A stretch of DNA of 38,724 nt from Acinetobacter sp. UBA3106 (GCA_002365595.1 DFAM01000007.1:64129-102852); one strand, 5' to 3'; numbered from the stretch's first letter, positions 15,907 through 24,923 are shown. The notes: generated from the sequence alone by a model not told the origin. Numbers and translations: made by a program.

Positions 15907-17112
15907 ATGGCACAAATACAAACAGGTAAAATGCAGAAATTCTTAATCGTCTTTTTGTGTTTTTGGGTCGCATTTTTTGAAGGTTTTGATCTTCAAGCTC
16001 CCGGTATTGCAGCAAAAGGAATTGCTGAAACATTTGCTTTAGGTCAAGTGCAAATGGGCTATGTATTTAGTTTAGGTGTATTTGGAATGTTATTTGGGGC
16101 ATTCTTTGGTGGTCGTGTTGCTGACTATTTGGGGCAGAAGAAAGTTTTAATGCTGTCAATTGCAATTTTCGGCGTGTTTATGTCATTGACTGCAATCGCG
16201 CCAAGCGCTGAAGTTTTATATGCAGCGCGCTTCTTTACCGGATTAGGTTTAGGCGCTGCAATGCCGACCATGATTTCCGTGGTGGGTGATGAGGCGAATG
16301 AAGCCAATCGTGGCAAGCTGAACAGCTTGATGTATTGCGGATTACCGGTAGGCGCAATCTTCGTTGCGGGCTTGGCTATCTTATTTAAAGATATTTCTTG
16401 GCATACGCTTTTCCTGATTGGAGGCTTGGCACCATTGGCACTGCTCCCATTCATGGCAATGATTCTTAAAGACAAGCCGAAGAAAGTGGCAATTGAACAG
16501 GTTTCTGCTGAAGCTGTACCGGGTATGGTTCAAGTTCTATTTAAAAACCAACAATATAAAAATACTCTGCCACTTTGGGTGGGATTCTTCTTTACTCTGA
16601 TGATCAATTATATTCTGATTAGCTGGCTACCGAACTTGTTGATGGAGCAAGGGCTAGCAAAATCACCAGCTTTTATGGTGATGCTGGTATTCCAGGTCGG
16701 TGCTGTGATTGGTACTTTAGCTTTGGGTTATTTGCTAGATCGTTTAAAACTTTGGCAAATGGCGGCGATTATTTATAGCGGTTTATTTATTGCTTTGGTT
16801 CTATTGTTCACGACTACATCTGTACCTGTATTAATTGTGGCTGGAGTGATGGGTGGAATATTCTCTACTGGCGGGCAATCGATTCTGTATGGTATTTCAC
16901 CGATTTTCTATTCAGGCATAGGTAAAGTGACAGGCGTGGGCAGTGCGATTTCTTTGGGTCGATTAGGTGCAATGACGGGTCCGTTACTGACTGGGAAAAT
17001 CTTGGCACTGGGTTTGGGAACCACAGGTATTTTAATGGCCAGTTTACCTGCTGTGGCGATCTCGGCAGTGGCTGTGACGGCATTATCACGTTATAAAGCT
17101 GCACATAAATAG
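15907..17112 (+). CDS. MFS transporter, aromatic acid:H+ symporter (AAHS) type
   Basis: The 401-residue inner-membrane protein has twelve hydrophobic segments. Near the first helix it shows the AAHS-type pattern FWVAFFEGFDLQAPGIAA, and the loop 2-3 MFS motif reads GGRVADYLGQKKVL. Members such as BenK, PcaK and MhpT import aromatic acids with protons. This protein looks nearest to the MhpT/AAHS branch, but the substrate is not determined and no catabolic genes are nearby. The open frame could extend to a TTG at 15817, but the ATG at 15907 has a strong GGAGG seven bases upstream. It is a monocistronic gene ending at a terminator. Confidence 0.87.
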   Translation: MAQIQTGKMQKFLIVFLCFWVAFFEGFDLQAPGIAAKGIAETFALGQVQMGYVFSLGVFGMLFGAFFGGRVADYLGQKKVLMLSIAIFGVFMSLTAIAPSAEVLYAARFFTGLGLGAAMPTMISVVGDEANEANRGKLNSLMYCGLPVGAIFVAGLAILFKDISWHTLFLIGGLAPLALLPFMAMILKDKPKKVAIEQVSAEAVPGMVQVLFKNQQYKNTLPLWVGFFFTLMINYILISWLPNLLMEQGLAKSPAFMVMLVFQVGAVIGTLALGYLLDRLKLWQMAAIIYSGLFIALVLLFTTTSVPVLIVAGVMGGIFSTGGQSILYGISPIFYSGIGKVTGVGSAISLGRLGAMTGPLLTGKILALGLGTTGILMASLPAVAISAVAVTALSRYKAAHK

Positions 17113-17128
17113 AAACGTAACAGTATAA

Positions 17129-17158
17129 GGAAGGGGATCTTAAGGATTCCCTTTTTTA
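17129..17158 (+). terminator. Terminator of the MFS transporter gene
   Basis: A stem of AAGGGGATC against GGATTCCCTT, with one mismatch and a 4-base loop, is followed by six T residues. It lies about 20 bases after the stop. Confidence 0.6.
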
Positions 17159-17238
17159 TTGCAAATCTGCTTTGAAAAAATAGCCAAGTGAAAATAGTTT
17201 GTTAAAATGCATGCATAGTACAACAGATCAACTTTTAT

Positions 17239-17565
17239 ATGGCTTATCAACTTATTTCATTATCCATTCAGGCAACAGATAATATTGCATGCCCACATTG
17301 CCAGCAAAATGTCATTGACTGGGCTGAAGAGCAGTATGTGCAACCTTGTGAGCATACTTTATTTATTGCCATGGATATCGGCTTTGAATATATGACCGAT
17401 GAATTTGAGCAAAGCATGCCACGTACTGTAGATGATCTGCATGCCAATGATGATCAGGTGAATATGTTTGCCGAAATCACTCAAGCAACTTATCCTGATT
17501 ATCTGATTTTTAAATCAGATCTGGGTGCAGAAGGGTATTTTCGTTATGTGGGTTTTACCGTATAG
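17239..17565 (+). CDS. Hypothetical small protein with zinc-ribbon-like cysteines
   Basis: The 108-residue acidic protein is one I do not recognise. It has a CPHC pair (Cys18, Cys21) and a PCEH pair (Cys37, His39) that could bind one zinc ion. The rest is rich in Asp and Glu and ends in a short beta-like stretch (GYFRYVGFTV). There is no signal peptide, so it is cytosolic. The ribosome binding site is weak. It converges on ntrC, with a shared terminator between them. Reading frame integrity and the ordered Cys/His pattern support a real gene. Function is unknown. Confidence 0.7.
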   Translation: MAYQLISLSIQATDNIACPHCQQNVIDWAEEQYVQPCEHTLFIAMDIGFEYMTDEFEQSMPRTVDDLHANDDQVNMFAEITQATYPDYLIFKSDLGAEGYFRYVGFTV

Positions 17566-17591
17566 GCACTGAACAATTATAAAAACACAGC

Positions 17592-17623
17592 CATAAAAAA
17601 GCGCCCTGAGGCGCTTTTTTATG
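17592..17623. terminator. Bidirectional terminator between the small protein gene and ntrC
   Basis: A 14-bp perfect stem CATAAAAAAGCGCC/GGCGCTTTTTTATG (17592-17605/17610-17623) with the tetraloop CTGA has A/T tracts on both sides. It serves two convergent genes. Confidence 0.93.
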
Positions 17624-17636
17624 AGTTATGGGAAAT

Positions 17637-19115
17637 TTAGCTTTCGATTTCTTCTTCTATATCATCATCGGCAGTGTCCATGCCAAGTTCTTTTAGTTTG
17701 CGAGTTAAGGTATTGCGTCCCCAGCCCAGTAATTCAGCTGCATGGCGTTTACGGCCACGGGTTTGCTGCAAAGCGGCAGTAATTAAAGTGCGTTCAAACA
17801 TGGGGGTGGCAATGTCCAGAATCTTCATTTCACCATTTTTAAGTTTCTGGATCGCCCATTGACCCAATAACTCATCCCAGTGATGCAGTGATATACGGTC
17901 AAAGGTATTGTGTGCTGGTGCATCTTCACCTGAACGCTGAATTGGAATTTGTTTCAATTCAGATGGTAGGTCTTCAGGATAAACTTCACGTCCAGTAATC
18001 ATCACAGTCAGCCAGCGACAGGTATTTTCCAGCTGACGCACGTTACCTTGCCAAGGCAGTTGTTGCATATATTCCTGAGTTTCAGGACGCAAGATTTTAG
18101 GATTAACGCCTAATTCCTTACCTGCACGGGCCAAGAAGTGCTGCGCCAACATTGGAATGTCTTCACTGCGATGTGCCAGTTTTGGAATGTGAATACGGAT
18201 CACATTCAGGCGATGATACAAATCTTCACGGAAGCGTCCGTCATGCACCAGTTTTTCTAGGTCTTGATGCGTTGCCGCGACAATACGTACATCAACCTTA
18301 ACCGGAATATGTCCACCAACACGGTAGAATTCACCATCTGCCAAGACACGCAATAATCGGGTTTGGGTTTCAAATGGCATATCGCCAATTTCATCTAGAA
18401 ACAGGGTACCGCCATTGGCCTGTTCAAAACGGCCTTGACGCTGCGAGTTGGCACCCGTGAATGCGCCTTTCTCATGGCCGAAAAGTTCTGTTTCAATCAG
18501 GTCTTTAGGAATGGCAGCCATATTCAAGGCAATGAAAGGTTTGCTGCTACGCGGTGAATGACGGTGTAGCGCATGGGCAACCAGTTCCTTACCGGTTCCG
18601 GATTCACCATTAATCAATACGGTGATATGCGACTGCGATAAACGGCCAATGGCGCGGAATACTTCCTGCATGGCAGGAGATTCACCAATAATTTCAGTCG
18701 ATTGAATGGCTGGTGCGGCTTTGGCGGATTCTTGCTGCTGTAATTTGGCAATATGCAAAATGGCACGGTTGACCAGTGCCAAAGCTTCATCAATATCAAA
18801 CGGTTTTGGCAGATATTCAAAAGCACCAGTTTGGTAGCTGGATACGGCAGATTCCAGGTCTGAATGCGCGGTCATAATAATGACAGGCAAATCAGGATGC
18901 GTGCCTTTGACTTTGCCCAGAAACGTCAGGCCATCAATGCCCGGCATGCGAATGTCCGTTAAAATCACATCGGGGGCATCTATGCTGAGCTGATCCAGTG
19001 CAGATTGTGCTTCTTCAAAACTGGTTACGTCGAAACCTTCTTCTTTAAAGGTTTTTTCCAAAACCCAGCGCATGGCACGATCATCATCAATGACCCATAT
19101 TTTATTTCGCGACAT
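17637..19115 (-). CDS. glnG: Nitrogen regulation response regulator NtrC (sigma-54 activator)
   Basis: NtrC (also called GlnG) activates sigma-54 promoters for nitrogen assimilation when phosphorylated by NtrB. The product is 492 residues from the ATG at 19115. The receiver domain carries the acidic pocket DDD (10-12) and phospho-acceptor Asp54 (ILTDIRMPG). The AAA+ domain has Walker A GESGTGKE, the sigma-54 contact loop GAFTGA and Walker B FLDEIGDMP. The Fis-type helix-turn-helix is at the C-terminus (GRKRHAAELLGWGRNTLTRK). A longer frame reaches 19178, but GGGAG seven bases before 19115 and the family N-terminus fix the start. It overlaps the end of ntrB by 14 bases, so translation is probably coupled. 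Confidence 0.96.
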   Translation of the reverse strand: MSRNKIWVIDDDRAMRWVLEKTFKEEGFDVTSFEEAQSALDQLSIDAPDVILTDIRMPGIDGLTFLGKVKGTHPDLPVIIMTAHSDLESAVSSYQTGAFEYLPKPFDIDEALALVNRAILHIAKLQQQESAKAAPAIQSTEIIGESPAMQEVFRAIGRLSQSHITVLINGESGTGKELVAHALHRHSPRSSKPFIALNMAAIPKDLIETELFGHEKGAFTGANSQRQGRFEQANGGTLFLDEIGDMPFETQTRLLRVLADGEFYRVGGHIPVKVDVRIVAATHQDLEKLVHDGRFREDLYHRLNVIRIHIPKLAHRSEDIPMLAQHFLARAGKELGVNPKILRPETQEYMQQLPWQGNVRQLENTCRWLTVMITGREVYPEDLPSELKQIPIQRSGEDAPAHNTFDRISLHHWDELLGQWAIQKLKNGEMKILDIATPMFERTLITAALQQTRGRKRHAAELLGWGRNTLTRKLKELGMDTADDDIEEEIES

Positions 19116-20223
19116 GGTTAGACTCCCAAGGTAAATATAAGCTAAATACTGTTTTTCCCGGAACAGATTGGCATTCAATCATTCCGCTATGTTGGTGCAT
19201 GATGTTTTGTGCAATGCTCAAACCGAGCCCGGTGCCTTTAGCACGTCCTGTGACTAAGGGATAAAACACTGATTCCAGGATGTCTTCAGGGACACCCGGA
19301 CCATTGTCTTCAATATCAATACGAACCGCAGAGCGTTTTAATACACCATTAATGGTGACCAGACGCTGAATGCGTGTTCTTAAAATCAGTTCAGGCTGAT
19401 GGTCAACAAAGAATTCTTTATTTTCCATCATCGCCTGCACGGCGTTGACGCTGATATTGAGCATGACCTGAATGAGCTGGTCTCGATCTGCCATAACATC
19501 GGGTAAAGACAGATCGTAGTCACGGGTAATCTTGATTTTTTTCTTGGTTTGATTGGTAATGAGCGAACGCACACGTTCTAGAGGCTCATGCACATTGACC
19601 AGTTCGTAACTTGGCAACTGACGTGAGCCGAGCATGGTGTCGGCCAAATTACGTAAGCGGTCTACTTCGCTAATAATGATGTCGGTGAATTCTTCATATT
19701 GTGGATCATTCAGGCTACGCGCCAGTAACTGGGTGGCGCCGCGGATACCGCCTAAAGGGTTCTTGATTTCATGAGCGACACCGCGAATCAGTTGTCGGGC
19801 CACTTGATGCTGCTGAATCAGGTTTTCTTCTTTGGAGATTTTCAGCATCCGGTCAATCTGGTTCAGTTCAATCAGTAACAGCGGGTGATAGGGTTTTTCT
19901 GAATTGATTTGTGAAACCGTATAATCCACATGAATATCTTTAAAGTTGACGCTAATGGCCGCTTCCCGGCGCGTATAAGGTTGTCCGGTATTAAAGGTAT
20001 TGAGTAAGGCTTCTTCGGTATTGAACTCATCATCTGGCATATGCAGTAAATTTAAAACCGGCTGCCCCGCTGCACGTAATAAGCTAATGTCGAATAAGGA
20101 TTCACAAGAAGAATTTAAATAGAAAATATTCAGATTACTGTCGACCAATAAAATTGCAGTGGTTAAATTATCCACTAAAAGGCGGTAGTCGATAGCGACG
20201 GTTTGATCCATTTGCGAAAGCAT
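19102..20223 (-). CDS. glnL: Nitrogen regulation sensor histidine kinase NtrB
   Basis: NtrB (GlnL) phosphorylates NtrC under nitrogen limitation and is controlled by PII protein. The 373-residue protein has no membrane segment. It has an N-terminal PAS domain (about 12-120) and an H-box with His151 (GVAHEIKNPLGGIRGATQLL). The catalytic ATPase domain shows an N-box (VMLNISVNAVQAM), G1 (DIEDNGPGVPE) and G2 (GRAKGTGLGLSIAQNIM). Two start choices are close: the ATG at 20223, or the ATG at 20211 (MDQTVAIDY), which has AGGA about 11 bases upstream. The shorter form is equally likely. No glnA is in the window, so ntrBC is here apart from the glutamine synthetase gene often linked to it. Confidence 0.95.
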   Translation of the reverse strand: MLSQMDQTVAIDYRLLVDNLTTAILLVDSNLNIFYLNSSCESLFDISLLRAAGQPVLNLLHMPDDEFNTEEALLNTFNTGQPYTRREAAISVNFKDIHVDYTVSQINSEKPYHPLLLIELNQIDRMLKISKEENLIQQHQVARQLIRGVAHEIKNPLGGIRGATQLLARSLNDPQYEEFTDIIISEVDRLRNLADTMLGSRQLPSYELVNVHEPLERVRSLITNQTKKKIKITRDYDLSLPDVMADRDQLIQVMLNISVNAVQAMMENKEFFVDHQPELILRTRIQRLVTINGVLKRSAVRIDIEDNGPGVPEDILESVFYPLVTGRAKGTGLGLSIAQNIMHQHSGMIECQSVPGKTVFSLYLPWESNHVAK

Positions 20224-20571
20224 CCTGAGTTAAAATAGCGCAATGGCATCTGCACTTCTTGTCATTTCTCCCTGCTATGGGACATTCAACGAGTTAAACG
20301 TTGTCGAAATAAAGCAAAATGCACGCCAACTTTGAGCATCTGTAGAAATAAAAATTCTGCCGCTATAAAAGTGTGCTTTTTTGTTTTTGTGCACAGAATT
20401 CCAATTTCATAGTACTGGAAATGGAATTGTTAGTGAATCAAAATGGTGCATTTAAGGTATTTGGTAAAAATATAGGCATATTTTGGTGCGTAATGCAAAG
20501 AGTGGGGATTCCACCTGTTTTTATAATCGGAAAAGACATACAATACGCGCATTATAGTGGAGCGCAGATTC
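20224..20571. other. Divergent intergenic region between ntrB and rimO (about 350 bases)
   Basis: It has no supportable gene; short open frames lack family features. It includes an imperfect hairpin 20397-20428 (AATTCCAATTTC against GAAATGGAATT, one bulged base). TATAAT at 20522-20527 may be the rimO -10, but its -35 is unclear. No sigma-54 TGGCAC-N5-TTGC promoter was seen. Confidence 0.5.
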
Positions 20572-21915
20572 ATGAAATCCCCCAAAGTCGGTTTTGTTTC
20601 TTTAGGTTGTCCTAAGGCATTGGTAGATTCCGAACGAATTTTAACTCAGTTGAAGACTGAAGGTTATGATGTAGCATCGGATTACGATGGTGCTGATTTA
20701 GTTGTTGTGAATACCTGTGGTTTTATTGAATCTGCAGTACAAGAATCTTTAGATGCAATTGGCGAAGCCATGAGCGCAAACGGTCGTGTGATTGTGACAG
20801 GCTGTTTGGGTAAAGATGAAGACAAAATTCGCCAAATGCACCCGAATGTCCTCAAAGTGACTGGTGCAGCGGCATATCAAGAAGTGATGGAAGCCGTACA
20901 CGAGTATGTTCCAGAACCGCCAAAGCATAATCCGTTTATTGACCTTGTGCCTGAACAGGGCATTCGTTTAACCCCGAAACACTATGCTTATTTAAAAATA
21001 TCAGAGGGCTGCAACCATCGTTGTACTTTCTGTATTATTCCAAGCATGCGTGGTGATCTGGTTTCACGTCCAGTCGGTTCGGTTTTAAGCGAAGCTCAAG
21101 CGCTGAAAAAAGCCGGTGTAAAAGAAGTCCTGGTCATTTCCCAGGATACATCTGCTTATGGTGTAGATACCAAATACAAGCTTGATTTCTGGAACGGCCA
21201 GCCGGTTAAAACCAAATTCTTTGACATGTGTGAAGCTTTGGGACAACTCGGGATTTGGATACGCTTGCATTATGTTTATCCATATCCGCATGTCGATGCA
21301 GTCATTGATTTAATGGCCCAAGGCAAAATCCTGCCGTATCTGGACATTCCTTTTCAGCATGCCAGTCCGCGCATCTTAAAACTCATGAAGCGACCAGCGC
21401 ATAGTGAAAACACTTTAGAACGTCTAAAATTATGGCGTGAAAAGTGTCCGGAACTTGTGATCCGTTCAACCTTCGTGGTCGGCTTCCCGGGTGAAACAGA
21501 AGAAGATTTTCAGATTCTGCTTGAATGGCTTAAAGAAGCTCAGCTTGATCGTGTAGGTTGTTTTACCTATTCACCTGTAGAAGGTGCGACAGCCAATGAT
21601 CTTCCAGATCATGTGCCTGAAGAAATCAAGCAAGACCGCTACGAGCGTTTCATGCAAGTACAGCAGGAAATTTCAGCAGCCAAACTGCAAAAACGCATTG
21701 GTCAAACCATGACTGTTTTAGTAGATGAGCTGGAAGACGAATTCCCGGTTGCTGTAGCACGCTCTTATGCTGATGCACCTGAAATTGATGGTAATGTTTT
21801 TGTAGAAGATATTGATAAAAGCCAGATTAAAGCAGGTGATTTGCTTGAAGTCGAAATTACCGATGCAGATGAATATGATTTATATGCAAAGTTAATTCAG
21901 ATTAAATCAGCTTAA
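20572..21915 (+). CDS. rimO: Ribosomal protein S12 methylthiotransferase RimO
   Basis: RimO is a radical-SAM iron-sulfur enzyme that adds a methylthio group to an aspartate of ribosomal protein S12. The product is 447 residues from the ATG at 20572. It has the N-terminal UPF0004 domain (FVSLGCPKALVDSE, VVNTCGFIESA) and the radical-SAM cluster CNHRCTFC (Cys147, 151, 154). It also contains PFQHASPRILKLMKR and a C-terminal TRAM domain (GNVFVEDI to DLYAKL). The start is supported by GGAG nine bases upstream; a GTG five codons earlier is possible but less likely. It is followed by pyrH after 59 bases on the same strand. In most relatives pyrH follows rpsB-tsf instead. Confidence 0.96.
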   Translation: MKSPKVGFVSLGCPKALVDSERILTQLKTEGYDVASDYDGADLVVVNTCGFIESAVQESLDAIGEAMSANGRVIVTGCLGKDEDKIRQMHPNVLKVTGAAAYQEVMEAVHEYVPEPPKHNPFIDLVPEQGIRLTPKHYAYLKISEGCNHRCTFCIIPSMRGDLVSRPVGSVLSEAQALKKAGVKEVLVISQDTSAYGVDTKYKLDFWNGQPVKTKFFDMCEALGQLGIWIRLHYVYPYPHVDAVIDLMAQGKILPYLDIPFQHASPRILKLMKRPAHSENTLERLKLWREKCPELVIRSTFVVGFPGETEEDFQILLEWLKEAQLDRVGCFTYSPVEGATANDLPDHVPEEIKQDRYERFMQVQQEISAAKLQKRIGQTMTVLVDELEDEFPVAVARSYADAPEIDGNVFVEDIDKSQIKAGDLLEVEITDADEYDLYAKLIQIKSA

Positions 21916-21974
21916 ATCTGTAGTTAAAATATACGAAAAAAAATTTAGATATTGGAAGATTCGGAGATTTCCTG

Positions 21975-22703
21975 ATGTTGGATTCAAAAAAGCCCCGTTA
22001 TGAACGTATTTTGTTAAAGCTGTCTGGTGAGGCACTTGCTGGAAACAAAGACATGGGGATTGACGCCACTGTGCTTGATCAAATGTCTTTAGCGATTGCT
22101 CACCTGGTTGGTTTGGGTGTGCAAGTGGGTATCGTGGTAGGCGGCGGTAACCTGTACCGCGGTAGCCAACTGCAAAAAGACGGTCTGGTTGGTCGTGTAA
22201 CCGGTGACCAGATGGGTATGCTGGCAACTGTGATGAACGGTTTGGCATTACGTGATGCTTTGGTACGCCGTAACATCAAAACCCGTTTAATGTCTGCTTT
22301 GCCCATTGGTACAGTGGTTGAGTCCTATTCTAGCCGTGATGCCATTCGTCATTTAACTCAAGGCGAAGTGTGCGTATTTGTTGCGGGCACAGGTAATCCG
22401 TTCTTTACTACAGATACAGCAGCCTGCTTACGTGGTATCGAAATTGAAGCCAATCTGATCTTGAAAGCAACCAAAGTTGACGGTGTTTATAACAAAGACC
22501 CAAGCAAATATGATGATGCCGTGAAATACGAAGCCCTGACTTTCGATCAGGTACTTGATGAAAAATTAGGTGTGATGGATTTAACGGCGATTTGCTTATG
22601 TCGTGACCATAACGTGCCACTTCAAGTCTTCGATATGAACAAGGCGGGTTCATTACTTTCAGTGGTTATGGGTGAAAAAGAGGGTACTCACGTTACGAAT
22701 TAA
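21975..22703 (+). CDS. pyrH: Uridylate kinase (UMP kinase)
   Basis: PyrH phosphorylates UMP to UDP with ATP. It is the bacterial hexameric type of the amino-acid kinase fold. The 242-residue length fits. Motifs include ILLKLSGEALAG at the N-terminus, GIVVGGGNLYRG, the TGDQMGMLATVMN loop and GTGNPFFTTDTAACLR, which contributes to the active site. The ATG follows a GGAG at good spacing. It begins a long co-directional run of envelope and translation genes. A weak second promoter (TATACT at 22727-22732) may lie before frr. Confidence 0.97.
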   Translation: MLDSKKPRYERILLKLSGEALAGNKDMGIDATVLDQMSLAIAHLVGLGVQVGIVVGGGNLYRGSQLQKDGLVGRVTGDQMGMLATVMNGLALRDALVRRNIKTRLMSALPIGTVVESYSSRDAIRHLTQGEVCVFVAGTGNPFFTTDTAACLRGIEIEANLILKATKVDGVYNKDPSKYDDAVKYEALTFDQVLDEKLGVMDLTAICLCRDHNVPLQVFDMNKAGSLLSVVMGEKEGTHVTN

Positions 22704-22781
22704 TGTACGTGAGCCTGAAAGCTCTTTATACTACACGCTATTTAGTTATTACATCTCTTAGAATTAAGTAAGGAAGATCAC

Positions 22782-23336
22782 ATGATTAACGATCTTAAAA
22801 AAGACGCTGAAGACCGTATGAACAAGACGCTTGAGTCTTTGGAACATGGTTTTGCCAAGGTTCGTACAGGACGCGCGCATCCATCAATCCTGAACGGCGT
22901 TATGGTTCCTTACTATGGCTCGGATGTGCCTTTAAACCAGGTGGCGAACGTGGGTGTTGAAGACTCGCGTACCTTGTTGGTTCAACCTTTTGAACGTAAC
23001 ATGGTCTCTGCAATTGATAAAGCAATCCGTGAATCAGACTTGGGCTTAAACCCAATCACTGCTGATGCGATTCGCGTACCAATGGCTGCATTAACTGAAG
23101 AAACACGTCGTGATATGCAGAAAGTTGCGCGTAATGAAGCGGAAAATGCCAAAGTTGCCATTCGTAACATTCGTCGTGATGTTTTGGGCGACATCAAAGC
23201 ATTGTTGAAAGAAAAAGAAATTTCTGAAGATGATGAGCGCCGTGCTGGTGATGACATTCAAAAAATCACCGATAAATTTGTTGCTGAAGTTGAAAAACGT
23301 CTGGCTGCTAAAGAAGCTGAATTGATGAAGGTCTAA
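22782..23336 (+). CDS. frr: Ribosome recycling factor
   Basis: With EF-G, it splits post-termination ribosomes. The 184-residue product is one short of the E. coli factor. The sequence has the typical KVRTGRAHPSILNG segment, TLLVQPFERNMVSAIDKAI and RRDVLGDIKALLKEKEISED. A strong AAGGAAG precedes the ATG. It is 78 bases after pyrH and 6 bases before uppS, so frr and uppS are co-transcribed. Confidence 0.97.
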   Translation: MINDLKKDAEDRMNKTLESLEHGFAKVRTGRAHPSILNGVMVPYYGSDVPLNQVANVGVEDSRTLLVQPFERNMVSAIDKAIRESDLGLNPITADAIRVPMAALTEETRRDMQKVARNEAENAKVAIRNIRRDVLGDIKALLKEKEISEDDERRAGDDIQKITDKFVAEVEKRLAAKEAELMKV

Positions 23337-23342
23337 GATTTA

Positions 23343-24095
23343 ATGACCGTATCAGAAGAGAGTACGCTTCTTCCAAAACATGTTGCCATCATCATGGATG
23401 GCAACAATCGTTTTGCAAAAAAAAAGCAAATGCAAAAAGGTGCAGGACATCGCGAAGGTAAAAATGTCCTCGATCCGATTGTTGAACACTGTAAAAAAAA
23501 TCAAATTCAAGCATTAACCGTTTTTGCTTTTTCGAGTGAAAATTGGAATCGGCCTCAGTTTGAGGTTGATTTGCTCATGGCTTTGCTAGAAGAAACCATT
23601 CATGAGCAATTGCCACGGATGGAAAAGTTCAATATTGCTTTGCGGTTTATTGGTGATCGTTCACGTTTGTCTGACCGTTTACGTGAGTTAATGTTGCAAG
23701 CCGAACAAAGGACTGCTAATTTCAACAGCATGACTTTGACCATTGCCATCAGTTATGGTGGTATGTGGGATATGGCTCAGGCGGCAAAACAGATTGCAGC
23801 AGATGTTCTGGCTAAAAAAGTTGCGCTTGAAGATATTGATGCTGAGCTATTTGGGCAACATGTCTGCATGGCCGATTTACCTGCTGTAGATTTACTGATT
23901 CGTACAGGTGGTGATTATCGTTTGTCGAATTTTTTACTTTGGCAAGCGGCGTATGCTGAACTTTATTTTACCCCCACCTTGTGGCCTGAATTTACTGTAG
24001 AAGAGTTGGATGATGCATTCGCGGTCTTTGCTGGACGTGAACGTCGTTTTGGTAAGACTTCGGAACAAATCCAGCAAGAGAAAATTGAGAATTAA
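23343..24095 (+). CDS. uppS: Di-trans,poly-cis-undecaprenyl diphosphate synthase (UppS)
   Basis: UppS condenses eight isopentenyl units onto farnesyl diphosphate to give the C55 carrier for peptidoglycan and surface polysaccharides. The product is 250 residues. The catalytic Asp19 is present in HVAIIMDGNNRFAKKK. Other conserved segments are FAFSSENWNRP, LRFIGDRSRLS, VDLLIRTGGDYRLSNFLLWQ and AYAELYFTPTLWPEF. In most UppS proteins the first motif reads MDGNGRWAKK; here the Gly is Asn22 and the Trp is Phe24. Another usual Arg (YGGRWD) is Met (YGGMWD). The enzyme should still be active because the Asp and the diphosphate-binding Arg residues remain. It overlaps no neighbour; cdsA starts 3 bases later. 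Confidence 0.95.
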   Translation: MTVSEESTLLPKHVAIIMDGNNRFAKKKQMQKGAGHREGKNVLDPIVEHCKKNQIQALTVFAFSSENWNRPQFEVDLLMALLEETIHEQLPRMEKFNIALRFIGDRSRLSDRLRELMLQAEQRTANFNSMTLTIAISYGGMWDMAQAAKQIAADVLAKKVALEDIDAELFGQHVCMADLPAVDLLIRTGGDYRLSNFLLWQAAYAELYFTPTLWPEFTVEELDDAFAVFAGRERRFGKTSEQIQQEKIEN

Positions 24096-24098
24096 TAA

Positions 24099-24923
24099 AT
24101 GTTAGAGCGGATAATAACCGCATTGGTATTGGTAGCAGTCGTACTGAGCTGTATGTTTGCTACACAGTCTCAGTATCCAATGTTTATGCTGATGATTGTT
24201 GCAGCAGGGGTTGCAGGGTATGAGTGGTTTAAGCTCATGCCAAGAAAAAATAAAAATCTTGTTAAACCTTTCGCTTGGGTTTACGGACTTGCCACTGCCG
24301 CTTTAGCAACTTTGGCATTATATTTTAGTGATATCGCTTTGCTGCTTTGGGCGGCTTCCATTCTTTGCTGGATCTGTAGTATTTTTTGGGTTAAATCCTA
24401 TCCAAACTATGATGGATGGTACAATTCCAGCTTGAAGATTATTGGATTTATTCTGATTTCTGCTGCAGTTACTGCAATTTTCTCTGTCTGGAAGAGCTCA
24501 CCATGGTGGCTGATGTACCTGTTTTTACTGGTATGGGGTGCAGACAGTGGTGCTTATTTTGTAGGGCGTAAATTGGGCAAGAACAAACTTGCTCCAAATG
24601 TCAGTCCAAACAAGTCAGTAGAAGGTTTATACGGTGGTATTTTTACCGCCATGCTGATTGTGGTAACCGTAGAAGTCCTGTATCTGGACTTAACCCTTGC
24701 ACAGCATATTCTATTTTTGATTTTATCTGTGATTACCGTATTCAGTTCAGTTCTTGGCGACTTGTTTGAATCCATGATTAAACGTCGCGCTGGAATTAAA
24801 GATTCAGGTCGTATTCTGCCAGGACATGGTGGGGTGCTTGACCGTATTGATTCATTGCTTGCAGCTGCTCCAATTTTTGCAGCCGGCATGTATATTTTAA
24901 AATTTATTGGTGTAGATTTATAG
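24099..24923 (+). CDS. cdsA: Phosphatidate cytidylyltransferase (CDP-diglyceride synthase)
   Basis: CdsA converts phosphatidic acid and CTP to CDP-diacylglycerol, the precursor of all phospholipids, at the inner membrane. The 274-residue protein has about eight hydrophobic segments. The family motifs are WGADSGAYFVGRKLGKNK followed by APNVSPNKSVEG, then LGDLFESMIKRRAGIKDSGR and LPGHGGVLDRIDSL, which together hold the metal-binding Asp residues. Its TAG stop abuts the dxr ATG with no gap, consistent with coupled translation. Confidence 0.96.
   Translation: MLERIITALVLVAVVLSCMFATQSQYPMFMLMIVAAGVAGYEWFKLMPRKNKNLVKPFAWVYGLATAALATLALYFSDIALLLWAASILCWICSIFWVKSYPNYDGWYNSSLKIIGFILISAAVTAIFSVWKSSPWWLMYLFLLVWGADSGAYFVGRKLGKNKLAPNVSPNKSVEGLYGGIFTAMLIVVTVEVLYLDLTLAQHILFLILSVITVFSSVLGDLFESMIKRRAGIKDSGRILPGHGGVLDRIDSLLAAAPIFAAGMYILKFIGVDL

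Noticed and set aside
16125..16475. 116-codon minus-strand frame opposite the MFS transporter
   Set aside because: It is antisense to a clear transporter gene and has no recognisable motif.
22687..22713. Hairpin CTCACGT/ACGTGAG overlapping the end of pyrH as a terminator
   Set aside because: The stem is short, the loop is 13 bases and there is no T-run; frr follows as part of the same gene run.
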